A stretch of 64,000 nt of DNA from Lachnospiraceae bacterium (GTDB lineage Bacteria; Bacillota; Clostridia; Lachnospirales; Lachnospiraceae): the NCBI GenBank assembly GCA_900766815.1, contig CAAFWV010000031.1, forward strand, positions 1 through 64,000. Reading direction: 5' to 3'. How positions within the stretch are numbered: position 1 is the first letter of the stretch; every line of letters starts with the position of its first letter. Below the pieces are notes generated by a model. It was not told where the DNA came from. It did not search any database and worked only from the letters and a program-made list of their open reading frames with translations. Below are positions 26,476 through 33,871 of the stretch, piece after piece. Both the position numbers and the translations under genes were made by a program.

Positions 26476-26832
26476 ATGGCTAATATAATGATTGTAGATG
26501 ATTCGAGAATATTGCGTAAGATATTAACCAATACACTTGTTGAGGCCGGACATACAATTGTTGCCGATGCGGGTAATGGTAAGGAGGCTCTGCTTCTCCT
26601 GGAGAAGATTAAGCCTGATCTGGTTACACTTGATATTACAATGCCTGTAATGGACGGTATTGAAGCTCTTAAGGAGATTAAGAAGAACTATCCTGATATT
26701 ACGGTAATTATGGTTAGTGCAGCGGGACAGAAGAACAAGGTTCTTGAGGCACTTAAGTCAGGAGCAAGCGACTTCATCCAGAAGCCCTTCGAGCCTGAAG
26801 ATGTAATAAATGTAATCAGTAAGTTCGTATAG
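26476..26832 (+). CDS. CheY-like single-domain response regulator
   Basis: A 118-residue receiver: acidic pair in MIVDDSRILRKIL, phosphoacceptor Asp in LVTLDITMPVMDG, Ser in IMVSAAG and Lys in FIQKPFEP. It has no output domain. It is distinct from the cheY at 7033 and encoded with the CheX-like protein, so the pair may form a small phosphorelay with its own phosphatase. ATG 26476 follows GGGAGG by nine bases; the in-frame TTG at 26467 is directly on that site. Confidence 0.93.
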   Translation: MANIMIVDDSRILRKILTNTLVEAGHTIVADAGNGKEALLLLEKIKPDLVTLDITMPVMDGIEALKEIKKNYPDITVIMVSAAGQKNKVLEALKSGASDFIQKPFEPEDVINVISKFV

Positions 26833-26844
26833 AATTGATAATTT

Positions 26845-26876
26845 GAGCCGCGGAGTGTGCTTCGCGGCTCTTTTTT
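26845..26876 (+). terminator. Rho-independent terminator after the CheY-like gene
   Basis: GAGCCGCG (26845-26852) pairs perfectly with CGCGGCTC (26863-26870) around a ten-base loop, followed by TTTTTT. It ends the two-gene CheX-like/CheY unit. Confidence 0.92.
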
Positions 26877-26877
26877 A

Positions 26878-27001
26878 TCGTATAGGAAATTGCTTTCCTA
26901 TACGACAAAAGCCTCCGGCAGGATGCGCACTCGCGCGTAATGAAAATGTTGCTGACGCAACCGCGCTCGGCGCGAGCATATCGCAAACGATATGCTTTTT
27001 T
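26878..27001 (+). repeat. Clustered inverted repeats (structured intergenic element)
   Basis: Three perfect hairpins and one larger pairing follow one another. TCGTATAGGAAA/TTTCCTATACGA lies at 26878-26905. GTTGC/GCAAC (26948-26961) sits inside TCGCGC/GCGCGA (26931-26936 with 26970-26975). AGCATATCG/CGATATGCT (26975-26996) is followed by TTTTT. The last could terminate transcription. No reading frame with a convincing protein lies here. It resembles a dispersed intergenic element (REP-like), but copies elsewhere cannot be checked in this window. Confidence 0.6.
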
Positions 27002-27043
27002 ATTAAAAAGTGCCTGAATTTAATGGAAATAGATAAAAATTTC

Positions 27044-27072
27044 TTGAAAATGTTTTTTCTACATGTTAAAAT
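27044..27072 (+). promoter_or_regulatory. rpsB-tsf promoter
   Basis: TTGAAA (27044-27049), a 17-base spacer and TAAAAT (27067-27072) with TG at 27064-27065 (extended -10). Transcription would start near 27079, giving a leader of about 128 bases. Confidence 0.75.
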
Positions 27073-27079
27073 ATCGAAT

Positions 27080-27195
27080 GTTGCGAAATAAGCACGTATC
27101 GGGATAATTCGCCGGTGCGCATCGCGGTCTTACGGGACTTGCAAGCGTTGCGAAAGGATATTAATCCATACCGGTACGGAAGTATTTAACCAATT
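27080..27195 (+). promoter_or_regulatory. Structured rpsB 5' leader (possible S2 autoregulatory RNA)
   Basis: CGTATCGG (27095-27102) can pair with CCGGTACG (27171-27178) with one G-U, closing a region that contains shorter GC-rich stems. Long leaders of this kind before ribosomal protein genes often bind the encoded protein. Binding by S2 is inferred from position only. Confidence 0.45.
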
Positions 27196-27206
27196 GGAGG
27201 TAAAAA

Positions 27207-27962
27207 ATGAGCGTAATTTCAATGAAGCAGTTACTCGAGGCAGGTGTTCACTTTGGACATCAGACAAGAAGATGGAACCCCAAAATGGCTCCTTATATCT
27301 TCACAGAGAGAAATGGTATCCACATCATCGATCTTCAGAAGACAGTAGGTCTTGTTGATGATGCATACAAGGCAGTATTCGATATCGCCAACGAAGGCGG
27401 TACCATTCTTTTCGTAGGTACCAAGAAGCAGGCTCAGGATGCAGTTAAGACTGAGGCAGAGCGTTGCGGTATGTACTATGTAAATGAGAGATGGTTAGGT
27501 GGTATGCTTACCAACTTCAAGACCATCCAGACAAGAATTGACAGATTAAAGGCTATCGAGAAGATGAGCGAGGACGGCACTTTCGAAGTACTTCCCAAGA
27601 AGGAAGTAATCCAGATTAAGAAGGAGTGGGAGAAGCTTGAGAAGAACATCGGTGGTATCAAGGATATGACAAGAATTCCCGATGCTATCTTTGTAGTAGA
27701 TCCTAAGAAGGAAGCCATCTGTGTTAAGGAGGCTCGTTCTCTCGGTATTACACTTATTGGTATTGGTGATACAAACTGTGATCCTGAAGAGCTTGATTAC
27801 ATCATTCCCGGTAATGATGATGCCATCAGAGCCGTTAAGCTTATCGTTGGTAAGATGGCTGATGCAGTTATCGAGGCTAATCAGGGTGAGGCAGTATACG
27901 TAGAGACAGCAGAGGCTGAGGCTACAGACATTGAAGAAGTAGCTGCTGATGCAGAAAACTAA
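27207..27962 (+). CDS. rpsB: Ribosomal protein uS2
   Basis: Small-subunit protein S2, 251 residues. The family pattern is clear throughout: MSVISMKQLLEAGVHFGHQTRRWNPKM in the N-terminal part (split as VHFGHQTRRWNPKM), NERWLGGMLTNFKTI, VDPKKEAICVKEA, LGITLIGIGDTNCDP and IPGNDDAIRA. An acidic tail (after about 228) is longer than in Escherichia coli. TTGGAGG lies ahead of the ATG. Codon choice is strongly biased, as expected for a highly expressed gene. It is cotranscribed with tsf. Confidence 0.99.
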   Translation: MSVISMKQLLEAGVHFGHQTRRWNPKMAPYIFTERNGIHIIDLQKTVGLVDDAYKAVFDIANEGGTILFVGTKKQAQDAVKTEAERCGMYYVNERWLGGMLTNFKTIQTRIDRLKAIEKMSEDGTFEVLPKKEVIQIKKEWEKLEKNIGGIKDMTRIPDAIFVVDPKKEAICVKEARSLGITLIGIGDTNCDPEELDYIIPGNDDAIRAVKLIVGKMADAVIEANQGEAVYVETAEAEATDIEEVAADAEN

Positions 27963-27984
27963 GATTCACGTCTAGGAGGTAATT

Positions 27985-28908
27985 ATGGCAATTACAGCAG
28001 GAATGGTTAAGGAGCTGCGTGAGATTTCAGGCGCAGGTATGATGGATTGTAAGAAGGCACTTACAGAGTGCAATGGAGATATGGATGAGGCTATTGAGTA
28101 CCTTCGTAAGTCAGGTGCTATGAAGGCTGAGAAGAAGGCCAGCAGAATTGCTGCTGAGGGTATCTGCCGTATAGCAATTGACGGTGGTAAGGCAGCTGTT
28201 GTTGAGGTTAACTCAGAGACAGACTTCGTTGCTAAGAATGAGGTATTCCAGAGCTTCGTTGAGACTGTTGCTAAGCAGGCACTTGCTTCAGATGCAGCAG
28301 ATGTTGAGGGACTTCTTCAGGAGTCATTCTTAGGTGATTCATCTAAGACAGTTAAGGAAGCACTTGTTGAGAAGGTTGCTACAATCGGTGAGAACCTCAA
28401 TATCAGAAGATTTGAGAAGGTTGAGGCTGACCAGGTTGTCGGATATATCCACGGTGGCGGAAGAATCGGTGTTATCGTTGCAGCTGAGACAAATGTTAAG
28501 AATGATGCAATCGAAGAGGCTCTTAAGAATATTGCTATGCAGGTAGCAGCTCTTAATCCCAAGTATGTATCTGATGCAGAGGTATCTGCTGAGTACATCG
28601 AGCATGAGAAGGAGATTCTCAAGGCTCAGATTCTTGCAGATCCTAAGGAGAGCCAGAAGCCTGAGAAGGTTATCGACGGTATGATCAACGGTCGTATCAA
28701 GAAGGAGCTCAAGGAAGTATGCCTTATGGATCAGGTATATGTTAAGGCTGAGGATGGCAAGCAGACAGTTGCTCAGTATGTTGACGCTGTTGCTAAGGCT
28801 AACGGAGCAGATCTTAAGGTTGTTAAGTTCGTTCGTTTTGAGACAGGAGAAGGTCTTGAGAAGAAGAACGAGGACTTCGCAGCTGAGGTTGCAGCACAGT
28901 TAGGCTAA
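27985..28908 (+). CDS. tsf: Translation elongation factor Ts
   Basis: EF-Ts is the nucleotide exchange factor for EF-Tu. The 307-residue protein begins with the UBA-like domain (AGMVKELREISGAGMMDCKKAL) and has the core NSETDFVAKNEVF, later VGYIHGGGRIGVIV and a C-terminal module with LMDQVYVKAEDGKQTV. TAGGAGG precedes the ATG, 22 bases after rpsB. A terminator follows. Confidence 0.98.
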   Translation: MAITAGMVKELREISGAGMMDCKKALTECNGDMDEAIEYLRKSGAMKAEKKASRIAAEGICRIAIDGGKAAVVEVNSETDFVAKNEVFQSFVETVAKQALASDAADVEGLLQESFLGDSSKTVKEALVEKVATIGENLNIRRFEKVEADQVVGYIHGGGRIGVIVAAETNVKNDAIEEALKNIAMQVAALNPKYVSDAEVSAEYIEHEKEILKAQILADPKESQKPEKVIDGMINGRIKKELKEVCLMDQVYVKAEDGKQTVAQYVDAVAKANGADLKVVKFVRFETGEGLEKKNEDFAAEVAAQLG

Positions 28909-28928
28909 TAATAAATAATAGACTACAG

Positions 28929-28960
28929 GGTCCTATCTCAATTTGGGGTAGGACCTTTTT
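28929..28960 (+). terminator. Terminator after tsf
   Basis: GGTCCTA (28929-28935) pairs with TAGGACC (28949-28955), with further wobble pairs inward to an AATTT loop, followed by TTTTT (28956-28960). Confidence 0.9.
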
Positions 28961-28968
28961 GTATTATG

Positions 28969-28977
28969 TGGTAAAAT
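28969..28977 (+). promoter_or_regulatory. Possible extended -10 promoter for the pheA-aro operon
   Basis: TGGTAAAAT (TG at 28969-28970, TAAAAT at 28972-28977) lies just after the tsf terminator and about 55 bases before the pheA start. No good -35 is seen, so this is only a candidate. Confidence 0.35.
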
Positions 28978-29030
28978 TATACAGTGTATGCTTAGGCGTA
29001 ATATATCCTGCAGGGAAAAGGGAGCAGATT

Positions 29031-29882
29031 ATGGGAACGAACAATTCTAAGGTCAGAGTGGCCTATACCGGAGTTGAGGGCGCTTTTGCCCATATTGCGG
29101 CAGGCAAGATAATGCCGGATGCGACAAGAGTAAGCTATCACAGCTTCAGGGCGGCATATATGGCAGTTGTAAACGGTGAGTGTGAATATGCCGTGCTGCC
29201 TATCGAGAACAGCTTTGCAGGTGAGGTCGGACAGGTGATGGATCTGTTGTTTGAGGGTGACCTCTATATCAGGGGAATCTATTCGCTTCATGTGACCCAG
29301 AATCTGCTCGGAGTTAAGGGCAGCAGCGAGTCGACTGTCAAGAAGGTAATCAGCCATTACCAGGCAATTGATCAGTGCTGTGAGTACTTAAGCAGGATGG
29401 GCTATGAGACGGAGACCGCAACCAATACGGCTGCAGCAGCCAAGCAGGTGGCCGAGATGAAGGATGACAGTATCGCTGCCATTGCAAGTATTGAGACAGC
29501 TAAGCTGTACGGTCTTGATGTGATCAAAGCCAATATTAATGATGTTGCAGACAATACAACAAAGTTTGCAGTGCTTGAGAGAAGGATGTCTGAGGTAATA
29601 GTACCTGATTCGGACAGGACGGATGTCTATGCAATCATGTTCACTATTCCCAATGAGCCGGGAGGACTTGCTAAGATATTGATGACACTCGGAATCTTCG
29701 GCTACAACATGAGAGTAATCAGAAGCAGACCGCTTAAGGGACACAACTGGACCTACTATTTCTATACTGAGGCTGAGGGTGACAGGTCGTCGCTCGGACA
29801 GGCGATGATAGAGGGCTTGAAAAAGAACTGTCAGATGGTTAAGGTTCTCGGACATTACACAGAGGTAGATGAGCTTAAGTAA
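29031..29882 (+). CDS. pheA: Prephenate dehydratase
   Basis: Converts prephenate to phenylpyruvate for phenylalanine synthesis. The 283-residue protein has the catalytic domain (residues 5-185; VAYTGVEGAFAHIAA, YAVLPIENSFAGEV and the essential Thr in NTTKFAVLERR) and a C-terminal ACT domain (about 200-275) with NEPGGLAKILMTL. The ACT region has RSRP where many family members have ESRP. There is no chorismate mutase domain. The ATG at 29031 follows GGGAG by seven bases; the frame is open further upstream but those residues do not resemble the family. It is the first gene of the aromatic cluster. Confidence 0.93.
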   Translation: MGTNNSKVRVAYTGVEGAFAHIAAGKIMPDATRVSYHSFRAAYMAVVNGECEYAVLPIENSFAGEVGQVMDLLFEGDLYIRGIYSLHVTQNLLGVKGSSESTVKKVISHYQAIDQCCEYLSRMGYETETATNTAAAAKQVAEMKDDSIAAIASIETAKLYGLDVIKANINDVADNTTKFAVLERRMSEVIVPDSDRTDVYAIMFTIPNEPGGLAKILMTLGIFGYNMRVIRSRPLKGHNWTYYFYTEAEGDRSSLGQAMIEGLKKNCQMVKVLGHYTEVDELK

Positions 29883-29885
29883 AAT

Positions 29886-30992
29886 ATGAAGAATACATTT
29901 GGTGATAATTTAGCAATTACAATATTTGGAGAGAGCCACGGAGAATACATAGGTGTGGTTCTGGACGGACTGGCTCCGGGAATTGAGGTTAACGACGAGA
30001 CGATAAAAGCGATGCTTGAGCTCAGACGTCCCGCGGGAAGGATATCTACAACCAGGGTTGAGATGGATGAATACAGAATAGTAAGCGGAGTATTCGAGGG
30101 CAGAACCACGGGAACGGCTCTCACCATTATTATTCCGAACAGTGTCCAGAGGAGTAAGGATTATTCCAAGACCAGACCGATTCCTCGTCCGGGTCATGCT
30201 GATTATACTGCCTATGCCAAGTATCACGGCTTTGAGGATTATAGGGGAGGCGGACATTTCTCGGGAAGGATTACTGCAGCCATTGTTGCGGCAGGCGGAA
30301 TTGTTATGCCTGCATTAAATAAGAAGGGCGTATATATAGGCAGTCATATAAAGAGATGCGCAGGTGTCAATGACAGAGACTTTAATGATTACCTTGAAGA
30401 TATCGAAGTACTTAGTTCGAGCGCTTTTGCCGTACTTGACATTGAGGCTAAGGAAGAGATGATAAGCAGGGCCGAAGCAGCAGCAAGAGAGGGCGACAGC
30501 GTAGGCGGAATCCTGGAGACTGCCATAATCGGATTGCCGGCAGGACTTGGTGAGCCGTGGTTTGACTCAATAGAAAGCAAGCTTTCACATGCCATGTTCG
30601 GAATACCTGCCGTGAAGGGAATAGAGTTCGGAGCAGGCTTTGACATGGTGGATGCCAGGGGAAGCGAATATAATGACCCGTTCAGGATGTGCGGTGACAG
30701 AGTGATTACGACGACTAATAACAATGGCGGAATCAACGGCGGAATTACCAATGGAATGCCGGTGCTGATGCGTCTTGCCATTAAGCCGACACCTTCTATA
30801 TACAAGCAGCAGGAGTCTGTTAATATGTTTGAGGGAGTGAATGCAGACCTCATTATCGAGGGCAGACATGACCCTGCGATTATTCACAGGGCACGAATTG
30901 TTGCAGACAGTCTGGTTGCCGTAGTTATCTATGATATTCTGGCAGGCAGATATGGAACGGATTATTTTGCGGGAAGCAAAGAGGATAAGTAG
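29886..30992 (+). CDS. aroC: Chorismate synthase
   Basis: Catalyses the last common step, 5-enolpyruvylshikimate-3-phosphate to chorismate, using reduced FMN. 368 residues with the family blocks TIFGESHGEYIGVVLDG, RRPAGRISTTRVEMD, RPGHADYTAYAKY, YRGGGHFSGRITA and NNNGGINGGITNGMPV. It begins three bases after pheA and ends one base before the aroE-aroK start, so these genes are one operon. Confidence 0.97.
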   Translation: MKNTFGDNLAITIFGESHGEYIGVVLDGLAPGIEVNDETIKAMLELRRPAGRISTTRVEMDEYRIVSGVFEGRTTGTALTIIIPNSVQRSKDYSKTRPIPRPGHADYTAYAKYHGFEDYRGGGHFSGRITAAIVAAGGIVMPALNKKGVYIGSHIKRCAGVNDRDFNDYLEDIEVLSSSAFAVLDIEAKEEMISRAEAAAREGDSVGGILETAIIGLPAGLGEPWFDSIESKLSHAMFGIPAVKGIEFGAGFDMVDARGSEYNDPFRMCGDRVITTTNNNGGINGGITNGMPVLMRLAIKPTPSIYKQQESVNMFEGVNADLIIEGRHDPAIIHRARIVADSLVAVVIYDILAGRYGTDYFAGSKEDK

Positions 30993-30993
30993 A

Positions 30994-32241
30994 ATGGAAT
31001 ACGGGCTTATCGGTGAACACTTAGGGCACAGCTTCTCTAAGGAGATTCACAATAGAATTGCCGATTATGATTATATACTGAAGGAGATTGAGCCTTGGAA
31101 GCTAACCGACTTTATTACAGCAAGGGAATATAGGGGGCTTAATGTGACCATTCCCTATAAGCAGGCTGTGATTGAGCTTCTTGACTATGTCGACGAGGCG
31201 GCGCTTGATATCGGTGCGGTCAATACCATTGTTAACAGGGATGGCAGGCTGTACGGATATAATACTGATTATCTGGGCATGAGGGAGCTTATCCTTAATA
31301 ATGGGATGGACTTACAGGATGCGACGGTTCTAATCCTTGGCTCCGGAGGAACGTCTAAGACTGCATATAAGGTAGCGGAGAGCTTAGGTGCTAAGGAGAT
31401 AATCAAGGTAAGCAGGCATCCGAAGAATGGTGAGATCACCTATGAGGAGGCATACAGGGATTATTCTTATGCGGATGCGATCATCAATACTACACCCTGC
31501 GGTATGTATCCGGAGACTAACGGCTGCCCCATAGACATAAGCAGGTTCACTAACCTCCGCGCGGTGGTTGATGCGATATACAATCCTCTGAACACGAGAC
31601 TGGTGCTCAGTGCAAGGCAGAGAGGTATTAAGGCTTCCGGCGGACTCTATATGCTGGTGGCTCAGGCTGTCAAGGCTAGCGAGCTCTTCTTTGGCACGAC
31701 CTACGACCCTGCTGTTCTTGATAATATTTTCCGTTCGATGGAGGGGCAGAAGAAGAATATTGTGCTTATCGGCATGCCGGGCTGCGGCAAGAGTACCATA
31801 GGAATTGCCCTTAGGGACAGACTTAACAGAGAGTTTATAGATTCAGATGCAGAGATTGTAAAAAGAGCAGGAAGAGAGATTCCTCAGATATTCAGCGAAT
31901 ATGGTGAAGAATATTTTAGGAAGCTTGAAAGCGAAGTTATTTTTGATCTGTCAAAGAGAACCGGTATTATCATAGCTACAGGCGGTGGAGCGGTAATTAA
32001 CAATAAGAATGTGGAAGAACTTAAGAAGAATGGTGAGCTTATCTGGCTTAACAGGCCGATTGAGGGCATTGTTCCGACAGATGACAGACCGCTTTCCAAT
32101 GACAGGGATAAATTAATAAAGCTCTTTGCAGTAAGGGAGCCCATCTACAGGGCGGCAGCCGACAGGGAAATCGATGCCTGTGACAGTATAGAAGGAATAG
32201 TAGAAAGAATAGGAAGTATGTATGAATATCAGAATAATTAA
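30994..32241 (+). CDS. Fused shikimate dehydrogenase-shikimate kinase
   Basis: Two consecutive pathway enzymes in one 415-residue chain. Residues 1-248 are AroE: GLIGEHLGHSFSKEIHN, NVTIPYK with catalytic Lys56, NTD with Asp92, and the NADP-binding LILGSGGTSKTA. Residues 252-415 are shikimate kinase: GMPGCGKST (Walker A, 260-268), DSDAEIVKRAG and the shikimate-binding ATGGGAV. The linker is very short. The ATG at 30994 follows GAGG by nine bases and starts the family N-terminus. The end overlaps aroQ by 20 bases. A fused gene would keep the two activities in equal amount. Confidence 0.93.
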   Translation: MEYGLIGEHLGHSFSKEIHNRIADYDYILKEIEPWKLTDFITAREYRGLNVTIPYKQAVIELLDYVDEAALDIGAVNTIVNRDGRLYGYNTDYLGMRELILNNGMDLQDATVLILGSGGTSKTAYKVAESLGAKEIIKVSRHPKNGEITYEEAYRDYSYADAIINTTPCGMYPETNGCPIDISRFTNLRAVVDAIYNPLNTRLVLSARQRGIKASGGLYMLVAQAVKASELFFGTTYDPAVLDNIFRSMEGQKKNIVLIGMPGCGKSTIGIALRDRLNREFIDSDAEIVKRAGREIPQIFSEYGEEYFRKLESEVIFDLSKRTGIIIATGGGAVINNKNVEELKKNGELIWLNRPIEGIVPTDDRPLSNDRDKLIKLFAVREPIYRAAADREIDACDSIEGIVERIGSMYEYQNN

Positions 32242-32656
32242 CGGCCCTAATCTCAATATGCTGGGTATCAGGGAGCCTGCAATATACGGAAGAACAACCT
32301 ATGATGATCTCTGTACGCTTATAGGCAGGCATGCTGAGGAAACAGGGGTAAATATTACCTTGCTTCAGAGCAATCATGAGGGTGATCTGGTTGATTATAT
32401 CCAGCAGGCATATGGCGTGGATGATGCGATTATTATTAATCCCGGAGCCTATACCCATACATCGGTAGCAATCCTGGATGCAGCCAAGGCTGTGGGTCTT
32501 CCCATTGTTGAGGTACATATTTCCAAGGTTGAAGAAAGAGAAGACTTCAGACAGATAAGCTATATAAGACAGGCCTGTGTAAGGACTATAACAGGTCATG
32601 GAATCGCAGGATATACAGAGGCGATGGATTATCTTAAGGAGAATTACGGAGCATAA
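32222..32656 (+). CDS. aroQ: 3-Dehydroquinate dehydratase, type II
   Basis: Dehydrates 3-dehydroquinate to 3-dehydroshikimate. The 144-residue protein is of the small, dodecameric type II class: IINGPNLNMLGIREPAIYG with the catalytic Tyr, QSNHEGDLVDYIQQA, NPGAYTHTSVAILDA and EVHISKVEEREDFR. The first 20 bases lie inside the end of the upstream gene, suggesting coupled translation. Confidence 0.97.
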   Translation: MNIRIINGPNLNMLGIREPAIYGRTTYDDLCTLIGRHAEETGVNITLLQSNHEGDLVDYIQQAYGVDDAIIINPGAYTHTSVAILDAAKAVGLPIVEVHISKVEEREDFRQISYIRQACVRTITGHGIAGYTEAMDYLKENYGA

Positions 32657-32658
32657 TT

Positions 32659-33867
32659 ATGATAGCAAGTTTCGCACCATCTGTGGCAAGGGGAGAAATC
32701 ATGGCTCCGCCTTCCAAGAGCATGGCTCACAGATATATGATAGCTGCGGCTCTGTCTGACGGAAAGAGTCTGATAGACAATATAAGCTATTCTGAGGATA
32801 TACTTGCAACAATTGACTGCATAAGGGCAATTGGTGCAACGGTTAATGAATATGAAGACCATATAGAGGTGATAGGAAGAGGTCTCAGCGCAGGAGGTAA
32901 GGTTAAGTTTTGCTGCAGGGAATGCGGCTCCACGCTAAGATTCTTCGTGCCTGTTGCGATGATGCTCGGCAGGGATGTAACTCTTACCGGCAGCAAGACC
33001 CTGCTTTCACGTCCTATGTCGGTATATGAGGATATTGCGGCTAAGCATAATATAGAATATTACAGGGACGAAGAGGGAATCCATGTCAATGGAAGACTGA
33101 GTGCCGGAATATATGAGGTTCCGGGCAATATAAGCAGTCAGTTTATTACAGGACTGTTATTTGTTCTGCCATTGCTTGACGGTGACAGTACTATCCGTCT
33201 CATTCCGCCGGTTGACAGCCGTTCATATATTGAGCTTACACTCAAGGCACTGAAGCTCTATGGAATTGAGGCCGGCTTTGTGAGTGAGCTTGAACTGCAT
33301 GTCAGTGGTAACCGGCAGTATAAATGCGCGGATGTTACCATCGAGGGCGATTTTTCCAACGCTGCCTTCCTTGATGTCTTTAATACTATAGGCGGAGAGG
33401 TTAAGGTGAACGGCTTATCGGAAGACAGCACTCAGGGCGACAGGGTGTATCGGGAATACTTTGCGAAGCTTCTTGCCGGGAAGCCCACACTTGATATATC
33501 CAACTGTCCGGACTTAGGACCGGTGCTTATGGCGGTTGCCGCGATGAACAACGGAGGCACTTTTACCGGAACAAGAAGGCTTGCCATGAAGGAGAGCGAC
33601 AGAGGCAGGGCCATGTGCGAGGAGCTGGGTAAGCTCGGAATTAAGAGCCGCATGGAAGAAGATGAAATTGAGATATTGAAGGGAGAGCTTGTGCCGACTG
33701 AGGAGACACTGAGCGGATGGAACGACCACAGGATTGTTATGGCCGTTGCAACCATACTCAGCCGGATTGGCGGAAGTGTTGATGATGCGCAGGCGGTAAA
33801 TAAGAGCTTTCCTGATTACTATGACAGAATAAGGAGACTCGGTATTGAGGTATCCGTAAGGGAGTAA
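32659..33867 (+). CDS. aroA: 3-Phosphoshikimate 1-carboxyvinyltransferase (EPSP synthase)
   Basis: Joins phosphoenolpyruvate to shikimate-3-phosphate. Of 402 residues, PPSKSMAHRYMIAAALSDG replaces the usual PGDKSISHR block, and CGSTLRFFVPVAMM and LSRPMSVYEDI correspond to the substrate-binding loops; STQGDRVY and SGWNDHRIVMA follow the family. The slightly shorter length and the altered N-terminal motif fit class II-like enzymes of Firmicutes. It starts two bases after aroQ. Confidence 0.94.
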   Translation: MIASFAPSVARGEIMAPPSKSMAHRYMIAAALSDGKSLIDNISYSEDILATIDCIRAIGATVNEYEDHIEVIGRGLSAGGKVKFCCRECGSTLRFFVPVAMMLGRDVTLTGSKTLLSRPMSVYEDIAAKHNIEYYRDEEGIHVNGRLSAGIYEVPGNISSQFITGLLFVLPLLDGDSTIRLIPPVDSRSYIELTLKALKLYGIEAGFVSELELHVSGNRQYKCADVTIEGDFSNAAFLDVFNTIGGEVKVNGLSEDSTQGDRVYREYFAKLLAGKPTLDISNCPDLGPVLMAVAAMNNGGTFTGTRRLAMKESDRGRAMCEELGKLGIKSRMEEDEIEILKGELVPTEETLSGWNDHRIVMAVATILSRIGGSVDDAQAVNKSFPDYYDRIRRLGIEVSVRE

Positions 33868-33871
33868 TTTT

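Noticed and set aside
26843..27091. 82-codon open frame between the CheY-like gene and rpsB
   Set aside because: It runs through a terminator, several hairpins and the rpsB promoter; the residue content is not protein-like.
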